A stretch of DNA of 64,000 nt, taken from the NCBI GenBank assembly GCA_023052935.1, contig CM041294.1, positions 155,187,399-155,251,398 on the forward strand, written 5' to 3'. The translations under genes and the position numbers were made by a program. Shown piece by piece: positions 10,480 through 20,989 of the stretch (position 1 is its first letter; the number at the start of each line of letters is the position of its first letter). Origin of the DNA: Piezodorus guildinii (taxonomy: Eukaryota; Arthropoda; Insecta; Hemiptera; Pentatomidae). The notes below the pieces were generated by a model. It saw nothing but the letters and a program-made list of their open reading frames with translations. It was not told where the DNA came from and searched no databases.

Positions 10480-10790
10480 TATCCGTCAAGATGGCGCTAT
10501 TCCGAGCACCTCCGCCCCCGGGTGTCCTTTGTGAGCCCTCCGCCGGGTGACGCGGGTCCTTTATTTCCTCCGCTGACCCGAAAACCAAAAAACTTTTCCC
10601 TCCGTCCGCGGTGACCAAAAGACAAAGTGAGGGAGAGCGGACCGGGCGCAGACGCCGGAGAGGAAGCCTTCGATCCGCTCAGTCGTGCGCCGGCAATACG
10701 ACCACTCTGGGCGTCAGTTCTAGCCTCTCAGCTGTAAGTAAAGGGTGTGGGAAGGGAGTCAATTCTACAGTCGTTGTGTCTGAGGTGAGT
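10480..10790 (+). promoter_or_regulatory. CpG-rich promoter-like island with candidate non-coding first exon
   Basis: The only clearly GC- and CpG-rich single-copy segment of its size in the first half of the window. Seen directly: 'AAGATGGCGC' at 10488-10497, matching the YY1/Pho-type promoter motif; many CpGs through 10500-10700; two initiator-like sequences, TCAGTC (10679-10684) and TCAGTT (10713-10718); and a strong splice-donor-like GTAAGTA at 10734. A second donor-like GTGAGT lies at 10785. Inference: transcription starts on the plus strand near 10680-10715, giving a short 5'-UTR exon ending at 10733 or 10784, with later exons outside the window. No downstream promoter element was found at the expected spacing. 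Small frames on both strands here show no recognisable protein. Confidence 0.5.
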
Positions 10791-11283
10791 ATGAACCTCC
10801 CCACTACCAGTACTTGTACCAGTATGGAGTAGGCAGGAGCTGGTCTGTCAGTGGTTTTGGGCTCAACTGTGGGCTCCACCGACCCATATTTCCTTACACC
10901 TATAATTTATATCAGTGGGCTATTCATTAATTTATCTTATTATAAAACCCATATAATCCTGGCATAAATTACATTATAAATCATAATTGATTTTTAATGA
11001 ATCTCAGCAATTCCTTTTTAATTATTTTTTATAATCGTTTCCACTAATTTTTATATCATAGCTAGAAATGATTGGGAGTCAGTCCTGTTAAGTTCCCTCT
11101 CTACTTAAACTAAATTTTAATTTTTACGTATCATCATCTTAGTATTTATCATAATATTATTATTTTTATTTATAATATTACCTTTGTATTTTGTTTCTTT
11201 GCCATTGCCATAACTTTTAAATTCATTATTTTCCATTTTAATACTGTAATGATATGTATCTCTTGTTGTTTTGGTGTTTGCAG

Positions 11284-11318
11284 CCTTGATGATGGTTCAC
11301 ATGTTTGAGCCGAAACGT
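11284..11318 (+). ncRNA. Hammerhead-ribozyme-like motif, unit 1
   Basis: 'TTGATGA' followed by a possible stem (GGTTC with GAGCC, one G-U pair) and 'GAAACGT', an arrangement resembling CUGAUGA - stem II - GAAA of type I hammerheads. An extra U lies between the first core element and the stem, and the core C is followed by an extra T (CCTTGATGA). Flanking TTTGCA and TGCAAA can pair. Probably degenerate; cleavage is not established. Confidence 0.4.
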
Positions 11319-11880
11319 TTGCAAAATTATAATATTTTTTACACGACTGACTCTCTATTATTCCTACCAATATTAATTTCATCATCGCCTGTATAATATG
11401 CGCCTCTCTAGAGCGGATTGACAATAAGCCAATCGACAGTCTATATATTGAACTGTTGCTATGATTTGATATAAATTATAAATTGGGCTGTTCATTAATT
11501 AACCTTATTATAAAACATATAATCATCGCATATATTAAATTATAAATTAATTTATTGTCTTCGTTTTAAAAGAATCTTAGCAATTCCTTTTTTAATAATT
11601 TGTATGCTCGTTTCAACTAAATTTTATATCATAGCTAGAAATAATTGGGAGTCAGTCTTGTTAAAAATATTTTAATTTTGCCAACATTTTGTTTTTAGCT
11701 CTCTATTTACTTCTAAATTTTGATTTAATACGTATAATCATCTTAGTATTTATCATAATATCATTATTTTTATTTCTAATACTATCTTTATACATTTGTA
11801 TTTTGTTATTTTGTCGTTGCCATCATTTTTTCATTGTAATACTGTATTGATATATATTTCTTTTGTTCTGGTGTTTGCAG

Positions 11881-11915
11881 CCCTGATGATGGTTCACATG
11901 TTTGAGCCGAAACGT
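11881..11915 (+). ncRNA. Hammerhead-ribozyme-like motif, unit 2
   Basis: CCCTGATGA, then GGTTC/GAGCC as a 5-bp stem with an 8-nt loop, then GAAACGTCGG. GCC before CTGATGA can pair with GGC after the ACGTC. The core matches the hammerhead consensus apart from one extra U before stem II. The ACGT after GAA is self-complementary, which could only close stem III in a dimer. Confidence 0.45.
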
Positions 11916-12060
11916 CGGCAAGATTAAAATATTTTTTACACTGCTGACTCCCGATTATTTTATCCTCGCCTGTATATCGTCGACCATAATATGCGCCTCT
12001 CTAGAGCAGACTGACAATGAGCCAATGGACAGTCTATATATTGAATTATTTCCAAAAGGT

Positions 12061-12471
12061 ACTAAAGGGCATTTTTTACGATGTGGAAATTTTGTCGTAT
12101 TTGTATTCTCATCATTTACTTTTATTTAAATATTCTATTTGATTTTGTTTAATGAGATCTTAAATAATTTAAAAACGTGATTTAGAACTGGAGCTATTTT
12201 CTAAAAGTACTCATTACGCATTTTTAAACCCAATTTAAGTCATATTCGTCATTCATTATCTTTTTCAAATTTGTATATGAGATAATATTTTTTCTAAAAT
12301 ATTTAGCTATCCAACGATATATGGTTCGTAGTTAACTTATATAAAATCAGAATAGAACTGAGAAAATAAATGGATAATTTATTTTTTTATCGTTGTTCAT
12401 CGTATACAATGTTCAATTTCTCTTTCTGTCATAGGTCCTAACCCCACACAATTGCAATACTTCGTTTTTTA
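12061..12471. other. AT-rich stretch with a HINE-like scrap
   Basis: Positions about 12274-12330 ('gtatatgagataatattttt', 'agctatccaacgatatat') match an internal part of the HINE-like family on the minus strand. Nothing else recognised. Confidence 0.5.
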
Positions 12472-13310
12472 CTTTCACTTACTATGTATAGTAAGGGAAA
12501 GTATTGCGATCGTGAAAATTTTCGAATTCCAGTTTTCAAAGGAAATACACATTTTAGGGTCCCCTGAGTCCAAATAACCAATTCCCGCAAAAAGGTGTGT
12601 GTGGTAACTCCCGGGCGGAAACGGTAAGTCTTATAAAACTGAAATTTCATATTTAAGAAAAAATTTCGCCCGAGACGTTACAAAACCTTTTTCATCATGA
12701 GCTTACCAGAAGAGGCACTTCATATCATGCATTATGCACCATTTTTCGATTTTCTCGAAAATGGTTCTGACGATTTTGATTAAACTCGCTATATCGATGT
12801 AAAATATAATGGGCTTTAATATCATTTAGGTTTCATTCGGATTAAAATAGTCTGACAGGGATTAAATGCCGATATTTTAAATTTTCTTTCTCTAAAGTAC
12901 CTTTAATTTTGTAGATTCAATAATAATAACTAGATTATCTTGTTAACGCTGATGAAAAACAGGTAAATATATAAATTGAATGAAGTCGATACCCAACTAA
13001 AGGAGAAAACAGAAAAACAATTTTTTAATGCATTTATTTGTTTTTGAACATAAGAACAGTAATATGCATGTATGATATACCGTTGGAAAGCTAAAGATTT
13101 TAGAAAAAATATTATCTTATACACAAGCTTTTAAAAGTTAATAGAGAGTGATAAAAAGTCGATAAAACAATGTGATTGTTTTAGATAATAATATAATAGA
13201 TTTTTTAATAAAACACATGTTTCTATAGAAATTCAATTTAATTAATTCTTTATTTGATTTTAACAACGGAGGTAAGTGAAAGTCGTGTGTTGCCCGCACC
13301 AGATTTTTTT
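12472..13310 (+). mobile_element. HINE-like element, complete copy
   Basis: Both ends are present. The near end is 'actttcacttactatgtatagtaag' (palindrome with one change) and the far end is 'ggaggtaagtgaaagtcgtg' followed by 'tgttgcccgcaccag'. Sub-terminal ACTTTCACTTAC and GTAAGTGAAAGT are inverted relative to each other. Length about 840 bp, no coding capacity. No target-site duplication is seen at the ends, and the flanks are T-rich, as expected for Helentron-type insertion. Confidence 0.92.
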
Positions 13311-13948
13311 AATTTAAAAACCAAAATATTCTTCACTAGAAATAATTTATATGGCAGAACTACGTTTCAGCTAGTTATAGAATAAAATGTTTTAGCATAA
13401 TTTGGAACGAAACTAAATGCTTATTTTGTACCTTTTGAGAATAATTGCATTTCTAAATCGTGTTTGAAGTCGATACCCAACTAAAGGAGAAAACAGAAAA
13501 ACAATTTTTTAATGCATTTATTTGTTTTTGAACATAAGAACAGTAATATGCATGTATGATATACCGTTGGAAAGCTAAAGATTTTAGAAAAAATATTATC
13601 TTATACACAAGCTTTTAAAAGTTAATAGAGAGTGATAAAAAGTCGATAAAACAATGTGATTGTTTTAGATAATAATATAATAGATTTTTTAATAAAACAC
13701 ATGTTTCTATAGAAATTCAATTTAATTAATTCTTTATTTGATTTTAACAACGGAGGTAAGTGAAAGTCGTGTGTTGCCCGCACCAGATTTTTTTAATTTA
13801 AAAACCAAAATATTCTTCACTAGAAATAATTTATATGGCAGAACTACGTTTCAGCTAGTTATAGAATAAAATGTTTTAGCATAATTTGGAACGAAACTAA
13901 ATGCTTATTTTGTACCTTTTGAGAATAATTGCATTTCTAAATCGTGTT
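12981..13948 (+). repeat. 484-bp tandem duplication
   Basis: Positions 12981-13464 and 13465-13948 read as identical by eye. The unit comprises the last ~330 bp of the HINE-like copy plus ~155 bp of its flank (ending 'ctaaatcgtgtt'). The second copy therefore repeats the element's far end without its first half. Complete identity means a very recent duplication or an assembly artefact. Confidence 0.9.
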
Positions 13949-14028
13949 TGTAAAGAACATAAGAGTTCATTAGATGAAATCGAATAGAGACTTTAGATTA
14001 AACTTAACGATGAGAATACAAATACTTT

Positions 14029-14313
14029 TTGGGATCACTTGTAGCTGGGTGGTTAGAATAACATCCTCCTATGCCAAAGGTCTCAGGTTCAAACCCGCAG
14101 GTGGTCCTAGGATTTTTTAATGGGAGTAAAAATCCTTACTTATGCCGTCCTTCGGAGGGGACGTTAAAAGGTGGTCCCGAGCCTGTGCGATGTCAGGTAC
14201 TCGTTAAAGATCCCTATCCTAATAAAACCTGGATAGGCAAAATTTAGGACTCCCACTGTAGCATCGTCTGATAAGCCGTGGTAGCATAAAGTGACGTTAA
14301 ATAAATAAACAAA
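14029..14313 (+). mobile_element. SINE C, full-length
   Basis: tRNA-like head ('cacttgtagctgggtgg', A-box-like; 'ggttcaaaccc', B-box-like), then 'ggtcctaggattttttaatg', 'gccgtccttcggaggggac', 'ggtggtcccgagcctg', 'gatgtcaggtactcg', 'ggactcccactgtagcatc' and an '(aaat)n/aaac' tail. Flanked by CAAATACTTT at 14019-14028 and 14314-14323. Confidence 0.93.
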
Positions 14314-14387
14314 CAAATACTTTAAAATATTAATTTCGTAAAAAATGTCTTTTAGTACCTTTGAAAATAAAGGTCTCATGTTATCCT

Positions 14388-15160
14388 GGCATATATTACA
14401 TTAAAAATTAATTTATTGTCTTCATTTTCAATTAATCTTAGCCATTCCTTTCTTATAGGATCTTTACGATCGTTTCCATTAATTCTGTAAAATCTTCCAA
14501 CCGACGTTTCGTTCCAACTTGGTCATCGAGGATTTTCCTTTAAACACTCTGTTTATCTTGGTTCGTTTTAAATGCATAGTTCAATCTTGTATTATTCATT
14601 TTTTTCTCTTAAAATAATAATATAATAACACTTGTTTAGAGTGTATTGACAATGAGCCAATGGACTGTCTATATATTGCAACGTTGATTTCCTAAATGCA
14701 CTAAAGGGGATTATTTACGACATCTAATTCTATTTAAAGAAATTTCAAGTCCTTTAAACAGGCGATTTATAAATGTAATTATTTCCGAAAAGCACTAATT
14801 ATACATTTGAATTTGTTTCAAATCATGCTCAAACATTTCCTTCTATGTCGCAAAAATTGTGTTTTTATTGTAGATAAAAAACAAGATGGATTTATCTACA
14901 TTTATAACGCGAATTTATCTTTTATTTATCTACCTTTTTTAAATCAATGTTTAAATTTATCTTATTACATTATAAATATTATCTCAAGATTAATTAATTG
15001 TCTTTTATTTTTATTGAAATTTAGCAATTCCCTTTTAAAATGATTTTTATGGTCATTTTCACTTATTTAAATTTCTATATTATCATCGAACTTACGTTTC
15101 GGAATCTGATTTAGCCCACTATTTTTTTTTCTTAAACACTCTATTTATTTTTTCGCTCAA
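14388..15160 (+). repeat. Two diverged relatives of the 568-bp repeat
   Basis: 14388-14700 shares 'taatttattgtcttc', 'cttagccattcc' and 'gacaatgagccaatgga' with the 10917-12050 units. 14930-15160 shares weaker landmarks ('ttagcaattccctttt'). Instead of the plus-strand motif, the first copy has a minus-strand one at 14503-14531 (GATGACCAAGTTGG then GAAACGTCGG), and the second retains only 'ttacgtttcgg'. Confidence 0.55.
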
Positions 15161-15591
15161 ATTTTTTTTTCTATATCTTATTTTATCTTCTAATATTGAT
15201 TTACGCCTATAAAAAATGAGTGGCAACCAGCGAATTAGCAGTCGAAAAAATAATGACGTGTGAGACATCACTAAGGAATCAGTACCCAGTAGCACGCCAT
15301 CCTTGACTTGACCAACTTACTGTTTGTTAAGGCAGGAGATCTCTCATCCAGCAGCTTTAAATCGTTTATTTGTATTTAAGAGCTTTTCGATTGTAAACAT
15401 GTCTCTTTTAAGATTGTATATACGTCCGGTTGAGTTATTATGAAATAGTTTCTCAGTGATTCTTATGTATTGGTTAATATATTCTGTTTTGTTTGTAACA
15501 AATCATTGTGCATTTGTGTGGAGTCTAAAAATTTGGTCTGACAAATTTTCATATTGCTTTATTATTAGTAATTATTTGTATGTATTGGAAG
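15161..15591. other. Non-repetitive stretch, no gene recognised
   Basis: Moderately AT-rich, without a reading frame of note or a match to the other families. Confidence 0.45.
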
Positions 15592-15698
15592 GAATTAGTC
15601 CGGGTAGCGGTCATTAAATGAAACAACTAAATAGTTTGCCAACGTTTCGACCCCTTTGTGGGTCATCATCAGGGCGCATGGTGGGAGAATGGAAACTG
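15592..15698 (-). ncRNA. Repeat fragment with best hammerhead-like motif
   Basis: On the minus strand at 15642-15674: CCCTGATGA, one extra U, then a perfect 5-bp stem GACCC/GGGTC around ACAAAG, then GAAACGTTGGC. GCC upstream can pair with GGC downstream. This is the cleanest of the seven motifs. The surrounding leader (ggaattagtccgggtagcgg) recurs at 3153. It is cut off at 15698 by a truncated HINE-like copy. Confidence 0.45.
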
Positions 15699-15702
15699 AA
15701 CT

Positions 15703-16335
15703 CAGAACCAGAAGAGCCACTTTATACCATGCATTTTACATCTTTTTTCGATTTTCTCGAAAAAGTTTCCGACGATTTTGATTAAAGTCGTTGTATCGAT
15801 GGAAATTTAATAGGATTAAACTTCGTGTAGGTTTCATTCTGATTAAAATAGTCTGACAGGGCTTAAATGCCGATATTTTAAATTTTCTTCTTCTAATGTA
15901 CCTTTAATTTTGTTGATTCTATAAAAATAACTATATTATCTTGTTACCACTGATGAAAAACAGGTAAATATGTAAGTTGTGCGAATTTAAAAAACAACTA
16001 AAGGAGAAAACTGAAAAAACAATTTTTTAATGCAATTTTTTGTTTTTGAACATAAGTCAGTATTATACATGTATGATAAAGCTATAGATTTTAGAAAACA
16101 ATTTAACTTATACTCAAGCATTTAAAAGTTAATAGAGAGTGATGAAAAGAAGATGAAAATGACTGATTATTTTAGATAATAATATAATCGATTTTTTAAT
16201 AAAACACATGTTTCTATAGAAATTCATTTAATTAGTTATTTTATAATTTCACGTATTTTCATCTCTAACTGTATTTGAAAATTCATTAGTAACGGAGGTA
16301 AGTGAAAGTCGTGTGTTGCCCGCACCAGAATTTTT
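15703..16335 (+). mobile_element. HINE-like element, near end missing
   Basis: Begins abruptly at 'ccagaagagccactttatacc' and runs to the complete far end 'ggaggtaagtgaaagtcgtg' followed by 'tgttgcccgcaccag'. The first ~250 bp, including the palindrome and GT tract, are absent. Confidence 0.87.
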
Positions 16336-17126
16336 TAAATAAAATAAAAATCATTCAATTTATTAATATAATAATGTTATTGTTAATAATATTAATACTT
16401 CAAAAAGCAATTCAGATAATAAACATTGTGGTAAAAAAAAAAACTTAAAACCAGACTACGTAATGATTGATTAAAGTGTATAGAGATATGAAAACAATTA
16501 AAATGGACCATAGAGACAATTTAAAAATGGAAACAAAACAAAAATTTAAGACAATGAATTTATATTCATTCACAATGCATGGAATAAATTACTGTCCCTT
16601 GGAATTTCCACTCAGTGTTAGGCAACTATTATTACGAGTTTTAATATTTATTCCAAAGAGCAATGTTTATTAGAAATAATATCACAAATGAGGACTTCAT
16701 AAATTTATTTATTAATGTCAATGGAGAATTCAAAATATTTTAATGCATTTTTGACATGGAGAAACATGAAATCAATTGATTATATTATGATCTCTATAGT
16801 ATTTATTATTATAAAACTTAAAATTTGCGTACAGAACATTTATCGTTTCTGTTTAAGTACATGTACATATGAAAAATAAAAATTTCTTCCTCTGAACTAT
16901 CTTTAATTTTATAGATTTATAGTAATTACCCATTTTTCAATGTTAACATTTACAAATTATGCACAAATATGAATAATTGCCATAAACACCTGAAAGTATT
17001 GTAGATAATAATTTCTGTTGTATTATTTTATATAGAATAAATGATTTCATCTAAATTCAGTATTTTTCTTTAAACTTTATTAAGCCCATTTTAGTGTTTT
17101 TAATTTGAATTTTAAAAATAATTAAA
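16336..17126. other. AT-rich stretch, no gene recognised
   Basis: Low-complexity AT-rich DNA. A frame at 16467-16673 has no recognisable protein features and is probably chance. Confidence 0.5.
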
Positions 17127-17310
17127 GGATCTTTAACGAGTACCTGACATTGCATTGGATCGTGACCACCTTTTAACTTTTCCTCCGAAGTACAGCATAA
17201 AGAAGGATTTCTTTAATTCCATTAAAAAATCCTATGGTCACCTGCAGGTTCGAAACCGTGACCTTTGGCAAAGAAGCGTGTTGTGCTAGCCATCCTGACT
17301 CAGGTGATAC
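17127..17310 (-). mobile_element. SINE C, diverged partial copy
   Basis: 'ggatctttaacgagtacctg', 'accaccttttaac', 'ttaaaaaatcctatgg' and 'aggttcgaaaccgtgacc' match the minus strand of SINE C. The tail half is missing. Confidence 0.8.
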
Positions 17311-17349
17311 CCTAAATAATGATGCCATAAATAATGAGATTATTCCATA

Positions 17350-18000
17350 TTCGTCAGTTTATATTACCTTTTACAACTTCGTGCATCAAATAAAATTTTT
17401 GTAAATTTGTTCTCTTTCCAACGGTATATTATACGTCTATATTACTGTTCTTAATATAATTTAAAGGAGAGCCCTCTTATGCTAAAGTTGTGAGTTCCAA
17501 TCCCTGTCCCAACGGGGCTTTTATAAGAATGTAATTAAATGGCGATTCAATCACAGACTCTCCCCCGGGTATGTGAGACCTTTCAGCCAAATGGTGGCCA
17601 TTCACAAAATTAGGCGTAGGGAGTGATGTCCCTACACTAGAAAATACATCACGAAACGTGAGTGTAATCTCCCAGGAGGTTACACCGCGAGGTCCAGGGC
17701 CTACACAGCCTGTCCCGCCACGGAAAAAAAAAAAATATATATATATATAATTTTAAAAAAACACTTTTTCTCTTTTATCCTTTTGTTGGTCATCAAATTC
17801 GTTCAACCTGTATATTTAGCCGTCCATCATCAATGTCATTAAGATGATATGGTTAATCTCATGGAATGTACAAAATTAAAGGAAGTTTAGAGGAAGAAAA
17901 TATAAAAATCGGCATTTAAGCCGTGTCAGACTATTTCATTCTGAATGAAACCTATATTATATTAAAGCCCATCAAATTTCACATCGATACAAGGGAGTTA
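17350..18000 (-). mobile_element. HINE-like element split by SINE B
   Basis: Left part: 'ctctttccaacggtatatta', 'tatattactgttctta'. Right part from about 17750: 'ctcttttatccttttgttgg', 'aatcggcatttaagcc', 'agcccatcaaatttcacatcg'. Both HINE-like termini are absent. A SINE B lies between the parts. Confidence 0.8.
17471..17735 (+). mobile_element. SINE B, copy 1
   Basis: Second SINE family. The head retains 'gtgagttccaatccc' (B-box-like). The body has 'aacggggcttttataagaatg', 'tcccccgggtatgtgag', 'aggcgtagggagtgatg', 'aacgtgagtgtaatctccc' and 'agggcctacacagcctgtc', ending in an A-run. It aligns along its length with 43365-43638. An imperfect 'tataatttaaa' on both sides may be the duplication. 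Confidence 0.85.
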
Positions 18001-18025
18001 CACTAATACAAGTAATCCAAATAAA

Positions 18026-18098
18026 AAACTTAGGTTTGAACCCGTGTCCTTGGGCATGGAAAACTGTTATGCTAGCCACTACGCCTCAGGTGACTCCT
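18026..18098 (-). mobile_element. SINE C, head fragment
   Basis: 'aggtttgaacccgtgtcc' (B box on the minus strand), 'ctgttatgctagccac' and 'ctcaggtgactcc' match the SINE C tRNA-like head. Confidence 0.75.
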
Positions 18099-18099
18099 G

Positions 18100-18555
18100 T
18101 TCTATAAATAATTCCTGGATTATGTTAAAATTAATGGTAAATTTTCAATATTCTTTATGTGGAAGGTTCATGAAATTTTAAATTCATCCTCAAAGCTCAT
18201 TTCAGTTATTGAGTTAAGTTTGTTATTTAGTAGACATATATAATTTCAGATATTGGCAGAATTAAAAGGGTTAAACGTAACGAAACCATATTACCTGATT
18301 AAGCCGTATCAGTAATTAGGCGAATGTGCATTAATCCTCTTTAAAGGGAAAACAATCAAGTTAATGTAACAAATAATTAAGAAAATTAGATCGCGAATTA
18401 CTTTAAAGCTCTTCTGCAAAATGGATTGGGCTCTTGCTGATTTGTATAGGTATCGAATTAGATTAATTTTGCTGAAATGAAACATAATATGTTACATTGA
18501 ATGAAAACTATATATTATGCGATAATTAATTTAATTATTCTTTATGTGTGTATGT
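18100..18555. other. Non-repetitive stretch
   Basis: No repeat family or coding frame. About 18260-18450 has few homopolymers and several homeodomain-like TAAT/ATTA cores (e.g. 'gtgcattaatcctcttt'), so conserved non-coding DNA is possible; this is only a guess. Confidence 0.3.
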
Positions 18556-18559
18556 AAGT

Positions 18560-18850
18560 AGTGTAACCTATAATCGATAAATTATATACAACTGAAATCT
18601 CACATTTTAGAAGTGTATATGCCTAAGATATAATGCGTATAGATGCAATCACTTCAACAAAATCATCAAACTAGAACTGCCAAATTATACGCCGGATTTT
18701 GCACATTTCAACTATTTTTCCATAAACGGTTCCATTTTTATTAAAAGCGCTGTATAGGTGTAATATTTAATGGGCTTTAATATCATTCTAGGTTTCTTTC
18801 TGACTTAATTAAACTCACAGGACTTAAATGCCCATATTTAAAATTGTCCT
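18560..18850 (+). mobile_element. HINE-like element, old diverged fragment
   Basis: 'gtgtgtatg', 'gaaatctcacattttag', 'aaacggttcc', 'aatgggctttaatatcatt', 'aggacttaaatgcccatattt' keep the family order with many substitutions. Confidence 0.7.
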
Positions 18851-18853
18851 ATT

Positions 18854-19053
18854 AAAAAAAAAAAAAAACCTGTACCGCAACAACCAATGAAGGGTTTTGT
18901 TGGGCTCAATACATATAGAGATTCGTACAGTTTCTTGGCCAACGGTCGTGCAATGAGGTGGGAACAAATTGACCGCCAGATTTTGCCCAGGAGGGTCAAC
19001 CCTCCGGCTAAAATAACAGATAAATAATATTCTGCCATAATTGGGATTCGCAC
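18854..19053 (-). mobile_element. SINE A, diverged copy
   Basis: Starts with an A-run-like tract then 'cctgtaccgcaacaacc', 'gaagggttttgttggg', 'agattcgtac', 'gtgcaatgaggtg', 'cccaggagggtc' and 'ttgggattcgcacc' (B box on the minus strand). The A-box part is lost. Confidence 0.85.
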
Positions 19054-19735
19054 CAAATGCTTTATATTTTATTTAAAGTTTTTTGTGTATCATTAAATGT
19101 TTGTTTTTTTAATTAATTAAAATAAAAGTAATATATTAGAAATTTGTTCTCATAAGTTGCAACAACGCTTTTCTTTTCCTGGAATATACACAATAATGGC
19201 TTTAAGATAATATTACCTTTCGAAGATCTAATTAATTAAAAGGGAGAATTTTATTTATTATTAACAGAGCACTTTCAATAAAAATGTTATTTCAACATTT
19301 CTTGGTGTATATTAGGATTTAATTAAAAAACGTATTCATCTACCTTGTTAGAAATGTAATGCTCTAAAAGATTGTTTCTTTTGTATTTTTTTATAAATTA
19401 CATACCAAAAAGTTATTGAAGCGACACCACCGATTTTTCTGATATTTTGTGTTTTTTTGACAATTTGGCCAATATTTACACCCAGATATCTCAGTATGTG
19501 TTCCGAATTTTTAAATATGTTACATACTAAACATGTAGGCAATTTAATGTTCTTTAAAATTGCAAACGACAAAGTTTCAGGAAAAAACTGCAAATGTGCG
19601 TTTTTTTAGAAGTTTTTTCAAGATGTCGGAAAACGCACCAGTGTGAAATTGTGAAAACTTGGGTTTTTAATGAGGGAAGCAGTACAAACAATTGTGCCTA
19701 AAAATTAAATTTACTCCACCTTTTTCTTGCCTAAA
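19054..19735. other. AT-rich stretch, one unassigned frame
   Basis: A minus-strand frame at 19348-19593 (81 codons) contains RYLGVNIGQ, which distantly recalls the YLG(V/L)xLD motif of Jockey-type RT C-termini. One motif is not enough to call it. No other feature. Confidence 0.3.
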
Positions 19736-19737
19736 TC

Positions 19738-19812
19738 CTATTTCTACTGGGCTACCAGAACCCGAAGAACAGTAGACCGGCGCTTTTACCACTAGGCCAC
19801 GCTTATCCCTGT
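19738..19812 (-). mobile_element. tRNA-like SINE head fragment
   Basis: On the minus strand 'gcgtggcctagtgg' gives TGGCCTAGTGG, a perfect match to the Pol III A-box consensus, followed by 'taaaagcgccgg' and 'tactgttcttcggg'. The B box is not convincing, so this is more likely a SINE relic than a tRNA gene. Confidence 0.5.
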
Positions 19813-20399
19813 CCTGTGAAATCCCTTTAATTTTGTAGATTTGAAAAAAATTATCTCTCCTACTACCCCTCCTATCTCGGAAATATCTTTGCTTGTTGTT
19901 TTCACATTTCTTGATTGATAAGTGTTTTCTTTTTGGTAGGGAAGGTTTCGAAAGAGATAAATATTTAACTTAATGTTCGTAGACGTGTGTTAATCAGAAG
20001 TTCAGTAACCGGAACCATTTTTAGGAACTTGGGTCAATGACTGTGCTATGATTGTCCCAGTTCATTAGATCATGTGAAGGATTAATCAGGAAGGCATTGG
20101 CTGAGGAATATCGATATCTGTTGAATATTTTATGTACAATCGAACTGTTGCCATAGAGCCGGACATAAATAGACCGCGCGCGCTCAGTCCATGGAAATAT
20201 TAATATTAGTTTGCTTTTTCGGTTTTTATAAACAAACTACAGATCAGATGGTTTCTCCTTGTTTTCTTTTCTAAAATAATGCTTTCATAAACTTTTTTTT
20301 TTAAAGATCAAACACCCTCCTACACGTGTTCCATTATTATCTTGAGCTTTGGAATTCTACCGTTTATGTTGTATCTCTCTTGTATTAAATGCTACAGGT
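19813..20399. other. Non-repetitive stretch
   Basis: Single-copy within the window. About 19980-20200 has a higher GC content, including 'gaccgcgcgcgctcagtcc'. No protein frame is recognised. Confidence 0.4.
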
Positions 20400-20955
20400 T
20401 ATAACACTATGAAATATTTTTTTAAAAACATTTTATTGGTATTTGCAACTGTATTAACAAAAAAAAAAACATCAAGCTAATGTGATAGGTATATAATACA
20501 ATGACATGATATACATGTAGAGAAGTTTCCCTTTGGAAGCACTCTAAAAATATTCTAAACTAGAAGGTCCCGGGGCCATTTTCTTCTCAGGCGCCTCGAA
20601 CGATTATCCGGAATTGAGGATGAAGAAAGGATTGAAACTAGTGGGTTAGAGTGAGAATGGAGTTTGTCATGAAATGATTGATACCTGGTCCGGGCCAAAT
20701 CAGTAACATAGGGAACATTAAGGTCTTTATGGATAAGTTTATTTGTGACAAAATAAGGAGCGTTGAGGATTTTACGAAGGATTTTGGATTGTAAGGATTG
20801 GATGCGGGAAGAATTTGATGGTTTAGTAGAGCCCTAAAGCTCTACTCCGTAAGTCCAGATTGGTCTTATAATAGTCATGTAGATGAGTCTTTTGTAGTTC
20901 AGAGAAAGGTTTGACTGTTTGTCTAGTAAGTGTTGAAGTAGCCTAAAACGGCGAG
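20400..20955 (-). pseudogene. Jockey-like LINE 3' end (RT C-terminus plus 3' UTR)
   Basis: On the minus strand 20955 to about 20560 translates as a Jockey C-terminus: LLQHLLDKQSNLSLNYKRLI, then RPIWTYGVEL followed by a stop where Trp is expected, then NSSRIQSLQSKILRKILNAP, DLNVPYVTDLARTRYQSFHD and a final RRKWPRDLL. This parallels the intact copy ending at 39423 (SELTVDNKLLIYR, RQWPRDLL). 20400-20555 is the 3' UTR with an AATAAAATG signal. The in-frame stop and truncation make it dead. Confidence 0.88.
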
Positions 20956-20989
20956 CAGGAATAAAATTAAAACAAATTAACTGAAAATA

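Larger units (their letters stand above)
10917..12050 (+). repeat. Tandem pair of ~568-bp repeats with hammerhead-like motifs
   Basis: Unit 1 starts at 10917 (gggctattcattaat) and unit 2 at 11485 (gggctgttcattaat). They align throughout, including 'tatatcatagctagaaat', 'gggagtcagtc', 'ttagtatttatcataat', a hammerhead-like motif and 'gagccaat(g/c)gacagtctatata'. Within each unit, GGGAGTCAGTC on one side is partly mirrored by GACTGACTC or CTGACTCCC on the other. Diverged relatives lie at 14388-15160. No protein frame. Tandem pseudo-LTR-like arrangement plus a ribozyme-like motif recalls non-autonomous Penelope-like elements or retrozymes, but this is inference. Confidence 0.8.
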
